A stretch of DNA of 8,980 nucleotides from Candidatus Wallbacteria bacterium. GTDB lineage: Bacteria; Muiribacteriota; UBA6191; JACPRK01. Positions 6,946-8,980 of this stretch are shown piece after piece. The notes under the pieces are model-generated. The model was not told where the DNA came from. It saw only the letters and a list, made by a program, of their open reading frames with translations, and ran no database searches. Position numbers and translations under genes: made by a program. Position 1 is the stretch's first letter. Each line of letters begins with the position of its first letter. Location: the NCBI GenBank assembly GCA_016199905.1, contig JACQFU010000412.1:1-8980 (forward strand), given 5' to 3'.

Positions 6946-7779
6946 TCAGAGATCCAGCAGGTGCCCCTTGCACCCGTAACGCGAGCAGATCTGGACGATG
7001 CCTCCCCCTTCGATGACCATCGGGACCATCGGCGCCGCGCATTCCATGCAGCTCGTGGCGCCCAGCAGCTCGGCGTGGCAGTACGGGCAGAAAAAATGCA
7101 CCACCGCGTCAGGCGGCGTCTCGAAGTCGCAGGCGATGGTGAAGCTGCCGTACAGCGACGAGAGCCTCAGGCAGCCGTGGTTGGCGCCGAAGCTGATCGT
7201 GACGCGCACCGACGGGTGGCCCTCGAGCGGGTTCTCGGGGTCCATCAGCGTGTGGTTGCAGCGCGGACAGCGCACCTCCACCGGGAAGATCCGCGGGTCC
7301 TTGTTCGGATCGTCCCGCGGGCCCTCGTTGCGCGTGCGCTCGAGGATCTTCTGCACGGTCGTCCTCTTCACGTTCGGGAAGTAGTGTCCGTCGACGACGA
7401 CGATCGGGCCCAGGGCGCAGGCGCCCACGCAGTTCACCGTCTCCAGCGTGATTTGCTTGTCCGGCGTGGTCTCCCCCGGCTTCACAGCCAGCTTCTGCTC
7501 GAACTCCTCGGCCACCAGCGTGGCGCGCCGCACGTGGCACGCCGTGCCCAGACAGACGCTCACGAGGTGCTTGCCCCGCGGGCGGAAGCTGAACATCTTG
7601 TAGAAGGTGGCGACGCCGTACAGGTCGCGCAGTGGCCGGCCCGTCTTTTCGGCGACGAAGCGCAGCGCTTCTTCGGGCAGGTAACTGAAGCGCGACTGGA
7701 GGTCCTCCAGGATGGAGAGGACCTCACCCGGGTGGCCCTGATGCTTCGCGACAATCCCCTGGATCTCGGCGGTATTCAT
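6946..7779 (-). CDS. nuoE: NuoE-like thioredoxin-fold 2Fe-2S subunit with C-terminal zinc-ribbon-like extension
   Basis: A 277-residue protein from ATG 7779-7777 with AGGAGG just upstream; a longer in-frame start at 7848 adds a low-complexity Arg/Ser-rich leader and lacks family support. Residues 1-146 are a standard NuoE/HydC: a helical N-terminus, then [2Fe-2S] ligands C76, C81, C117 and C121 (CLGTAC and CVGAC). NuoE is usually about 150-170 residues. The remaining 130 residues are extra and carry C171/C174, C231/C234, C244/C247 and C265/C270, three CxxC knuckles and one C-x4-C, typical of zinc ribbons or rubredoxin-like sites. It is the first gene of the minus-strand operon and would form the bifurcating or diaphorase core with NuoF. 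The role of the extension is unknown; docking of a partner is one possibility. Confidence 0.93.
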   Translation of the reverse strand: MNTAEIQGIVAKHQGHPGEVLSILEDLQSRFSYLPEEALRFVAEKTGRPLRDLYGVATFYKMFSFRPRGKHLVSVCLGTACHVRRATLVAEEFEQKLAVKPGETTPDKQITLETVNCVGACALGPIVVVDGHYFPNVKRTTVQKILERTRNEGPRDDPNKDPRIFPVEVRCPRCNHTLMDPENPLEGHPSVRVTISFGANHGCLRLSSLYGSFTIACDFETPPDAVVHFFCPYCHAELLGATSCMECAAPMVPMVIEGGGIVQICSRYGCKGHLLDL

Positions 7780-7783
7780 CAGC

Positions 7784-7789
7784 CCTCCT
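7784..7789 (-). promoter_or_regulatory. Strong Shine-Dalgarno for nuoE-like gene
   Basis: AGGAGG on the minus strand is followed by GCTG and the ATG at 7779. It supports this start over the upstream in-frame one at 7848. Confidence 0.7.
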
Positions 7790-7837
7790 GCTCGCCGCGA
7801 TGAGCCGGAACGCGCAGCGCGCGAGCACGACCCTGCC

Positions 7838-7852
7838 GCAAGCCGCAAGCCA
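7838..7852 (-). promoter_or_regulatory. Possible sigma-54 (-24/-12) promoter of the nuoE operon
   Basis: The minus strand reads TGGC-N7-TTGC, the core spacing of the sigma-54 consensus TGGCAC-N5-TTGC, with GG and GC twelve bases apart. Transcription would start near 7827, giving a leader of about 48 bases. The AC after TGGC is not matched. The element also lies in a GCTTGCG direct repeat, so a chance match is possible. Confidence 0.25.
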
Positions 7853-7877
7853 TGGGTCCGCTTGCCGGCGCGAACCC

Positions 7878-7893
7878 GATGACCTCAGTCACC
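7878..7893. promoter_or_regulatory. Inverted repeat GATGAC-N4-GTCACC
   Basis: The half-sites match at five of six positions around a 4-base centre. The size and spacing resemble Crp/Fnr-family operators, and it lies about 50-65 bases upstream of the predicted start site. No regulator gene is in the window to pair with it. Confidence 0.25.
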
Positions 7894-7904
7894 GCCCCGG
7901 ATCG

Positions 7905-7916
7905 ATTGCGCTCAAT
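7905..7916. promoter_or_regulatory. Near-palindrome ATTGCGCTCAAT
   Basis: A 12-base dyad with one mismatched pair, in the control region upstream of the nuoE operon. It sits in a local A/T-richer patch (ATTGCGCTCAATTCGTTA) unusual for this GC-rich window, so it could be an operator or part of a promoter. Confidence 0.2.
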
Positions 7917-7927
7917 TCGTTACTTGG

Positions 7928-7952
7928 GTGACGCGCGGTGTGAGCGCGTCAC
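7928..7952. promoter_or_regulatory. Perfect 9-bp inverted repeat, operator or terminator hairpin
   Basis: GTGACGCGC and GCGCGTCAC are perfect complements around a 7-base loop. It lies 62 bases after the ywiC-like stop and about 100-125 bases before the predicted nuoE start site. No T-run follows on the minus strand, so it is not a textbook intrinsic terminator. It could equally be an activator binding site upstream of the operon. Confidence 0.45.
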
Positions 7953-8014
7953 GACCGCTGGCGCGGACAGGACCGCCGCCCGTTCGGGTCCTTTCTCGGA
8001 CTCCGCGCGGCCCC

Positions 8015-8833
8015 TTACGCCAGCTTCAACGCCAGAGCGGCGAAGACCACGAAGTTCAGCGCCTGCAACCCTTCGAGGCAGCCGATCTTCCAGATGGGAA
8101 GCGGCGAACCGGGCCCTCGCATCACGCTCACGGCGGCCAGCGCGGCCACGGGCAGAAACGCCAGCGACACCAGCCAAGGGTTCGCGGCGTGCGTCGCAGC
8201 CGCGAGTCCGAGGGCCGCGATCAGGGCAAAGCTCTGATAAGCCAGCGTTGGCCATCCGGCCCGCAGGCGCTGCGAGAGCGACGATTGCGCGGCGCGATGA
8301 CGCGTGAAGAAGCGGACCTGAAACGGGCGTCCAGCGAAGAAGAGCGTGCTGAGCAGCCAGAGCGCCGCCGTTCGTTGCGTGAGCTCGCCCGACGTGCAGT
8401 ATTCGAACGCCGGCGCGACCAGTCCCAGCCCTGCGAGGCCGACCAGGTCCACGGCCAGCGAAGCGCTCCGGCCCAGGCGCCCCAGGAGGAGGCTGGCCGC
8501 CGCTGCCGACATCCCCGCTGCCCCTATCGGCAGCAGAAACCACAGCCCGTGCGCCGCCGCTGCCAGCCCCGTCGTGATGCAGAGACCGAGGTACAGGAGG
8601 TAAAGGGCCGCTACCGCGTTTCGTCTCGCGTCTCCCCTCGCCAGCCCCAACCACGTCTCTGCGGCTTGCCGGCCGAGGAATCCGCAGAACACGGCGGTCG
8701 CGAGGAACAGGGTGGGCACCCGCACCGGACCCCCGACCGCGAAACCCAGCGCCGCGCTCGCCGCGAGGATGGTCCACGCGCCGTGCTGACGAGGCCAGGT
8801 GAGGCTGAGAATGTGCGAATCGGGTCTGAACAT
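8015..8833 (-). CDS. YwiC-like multi-pass membrane protein
   Basis: A 272-residue hydrophobic protein, with ATG at 8833-8831 and TAA at 8017-8015. The family's N-terminal signature PRQHGAW is at residues 14-20, right before the first membrane segment. About eight to nine hydrophobic helices follow, separated by short Arg-rich loops (for example near residues 50-72 and 165-195). YwiC-like proteins are named after a Bacillus subtilis gene near the nitrate respiration cluster; their biochemical function is not established. An in-frame ATG at 8962 would add 43 residues without family signature, so the internal start is preferred although its ribosome site (a G-run 12 bases upstream) is weak. It is co-oriented with the nuoE operon but 235 bases away, so it is probably a separate unit. 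Confidence 0.8.
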   Translation of the reverse strand: MFRPDSHILSLTWPRQHGAWTILAASAALGFAVGGPVRVPTLFLATAVFCGFLGRQAAETWLGLARGDARRNAVAALYLLYLGLCITTGLAAAAHGLWFLLPIGAAGMSAAAASLLLGRLGRSASLAVDLVGLAGLGLVAPAFEYCTSGELTQRTAALWLLSTLFFAGRPFQVRFFTRHRAAQSSLSQRLRAGWPTLAYQSFALIAALGLAAATHAANPWLVSLAFLPVAALAAVSVMRGPGSPLPIWKIGCLEGLQALNFVVFAALALKLA

Positions 8834-8929
8834 CCGTGTGCGGGTCCCCCCTGTTGGTTCGGTAAGCCGGGGAGCAACTCCGCAACGCGCGTGCCAGGGC
8901 CCAAACGCCCCGGGGACCGGGTCCTGGTA

Positions 8930-8947
8930 GATCGTTTCCAAACAATC
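8930..8947. promoter_or_regulatory. 18-bp imperfect palindrome upstream of the ywiC-like gene
   Basis: GATCGTTTCCAAACAATC pairs at seven of eight positions around a central CC. It sits 97-114 bases before the chosen ywiC start and could be an operator. If the longer start at 8962 were used it would be inside the coding region. Confidence 0.25.
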
Positions 8948-8980
8948 ACCCGCCAGGAACATGGGATCCGCTCCCAGAGC

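Noticed and set aside
1..7779. Respiratory complex I locus
   Set aside because: Only E, F and short G-like subunits occur, with HydB-type extensions; no quinone or membrane subunits are present.
7852..8307. Plus-strand 151-residue frame starting in the control region
   Set aside because: Arg/Ala/Pro-rich, no Shine-Dalgarno or family signal, and most of it is antisense to the ywiC-like gene.

Overview
The window is GC-rich (roughly two-thirds G+C by eye), densely coded and dominated by flavin/iron-sulphur electron-transfer genes. Together with tandem TAGCCCG-type heptamers between genes, this suggests an uncultured, anaerobic or facultatively anaerobic high-GC bacterium. Rokubacteria/Methylomirabilota, Acidobacteriota or a deltaproteobacterial lineage would all fit; the sequence alone does not decide. 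There is no RNA gene, transposase or CRISPR array.

Layout. (1) 1-2424, plus strand: the 3' end of an operon with a HydB/HoxF-type NuoF (5' end outside the window), a short NuoG/HoxU-like iron-sulphur protein with a zinc-ribbon-like tail, and a four-cluster HycB/CooF-like ferredoxin. The genes overlap by 4 bases (GTGA and ATGA), so they are probably translationally coupled. (2) 2425-2734: a gene-free convergent intergenic region with two heptamer arrays of one family in opposite orientation, 4 units at 2444-2471 and 20 units at 2591-2730. (3) 7779 down to 2735, minus strand: a four-gene operon of NuoE with a Cys-rich C-terminal extension, HydB-type NuoF, a HoxU-like adaptor with a Cys-rich tail, and an FMN-binding glutamate-synthase-domain (GltB-like) protein. 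Spacers are 18-23 bases and each gene has a good Shine-Dalgarno. (4) 7780-8014: a control region with a possible sigma-54 -24/-12 element and three upstream inverted repeats. (5) 8833 down to 8015, minus strand: a multi-pass membrane protein of the YwiC-like family.

How it may work. Both NuoF proteins have the HydB-like architecture (FMN/NADH domain, then a probable zinc-site motif H-x5-C-x4-C, then two [4Fe-4S] clusters) seen in electron-bifurcating HydABC and Stn complexes. No complex I membrane subunits, [NiFe]-hydrogenase subunits or [FeFe] H-cluster motifs are present. The minus-strand operon can be read as a NuoE/NuoF bifurcating or diaphorase core, wired through a HoxU-like adaptor to a GltB-like flavoprotein instead of a hydrogenase or NADPH-binding subunit. 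That combination is the most interesting candidate system here; its substrate cannot be read from sequence. The plus-strand operon is a second, divergent NADH module whose partner enzyme, perhaps a tungsten/molybdenum oxidoreductase or a formate dehydrogenase, would lie upstream of the window.
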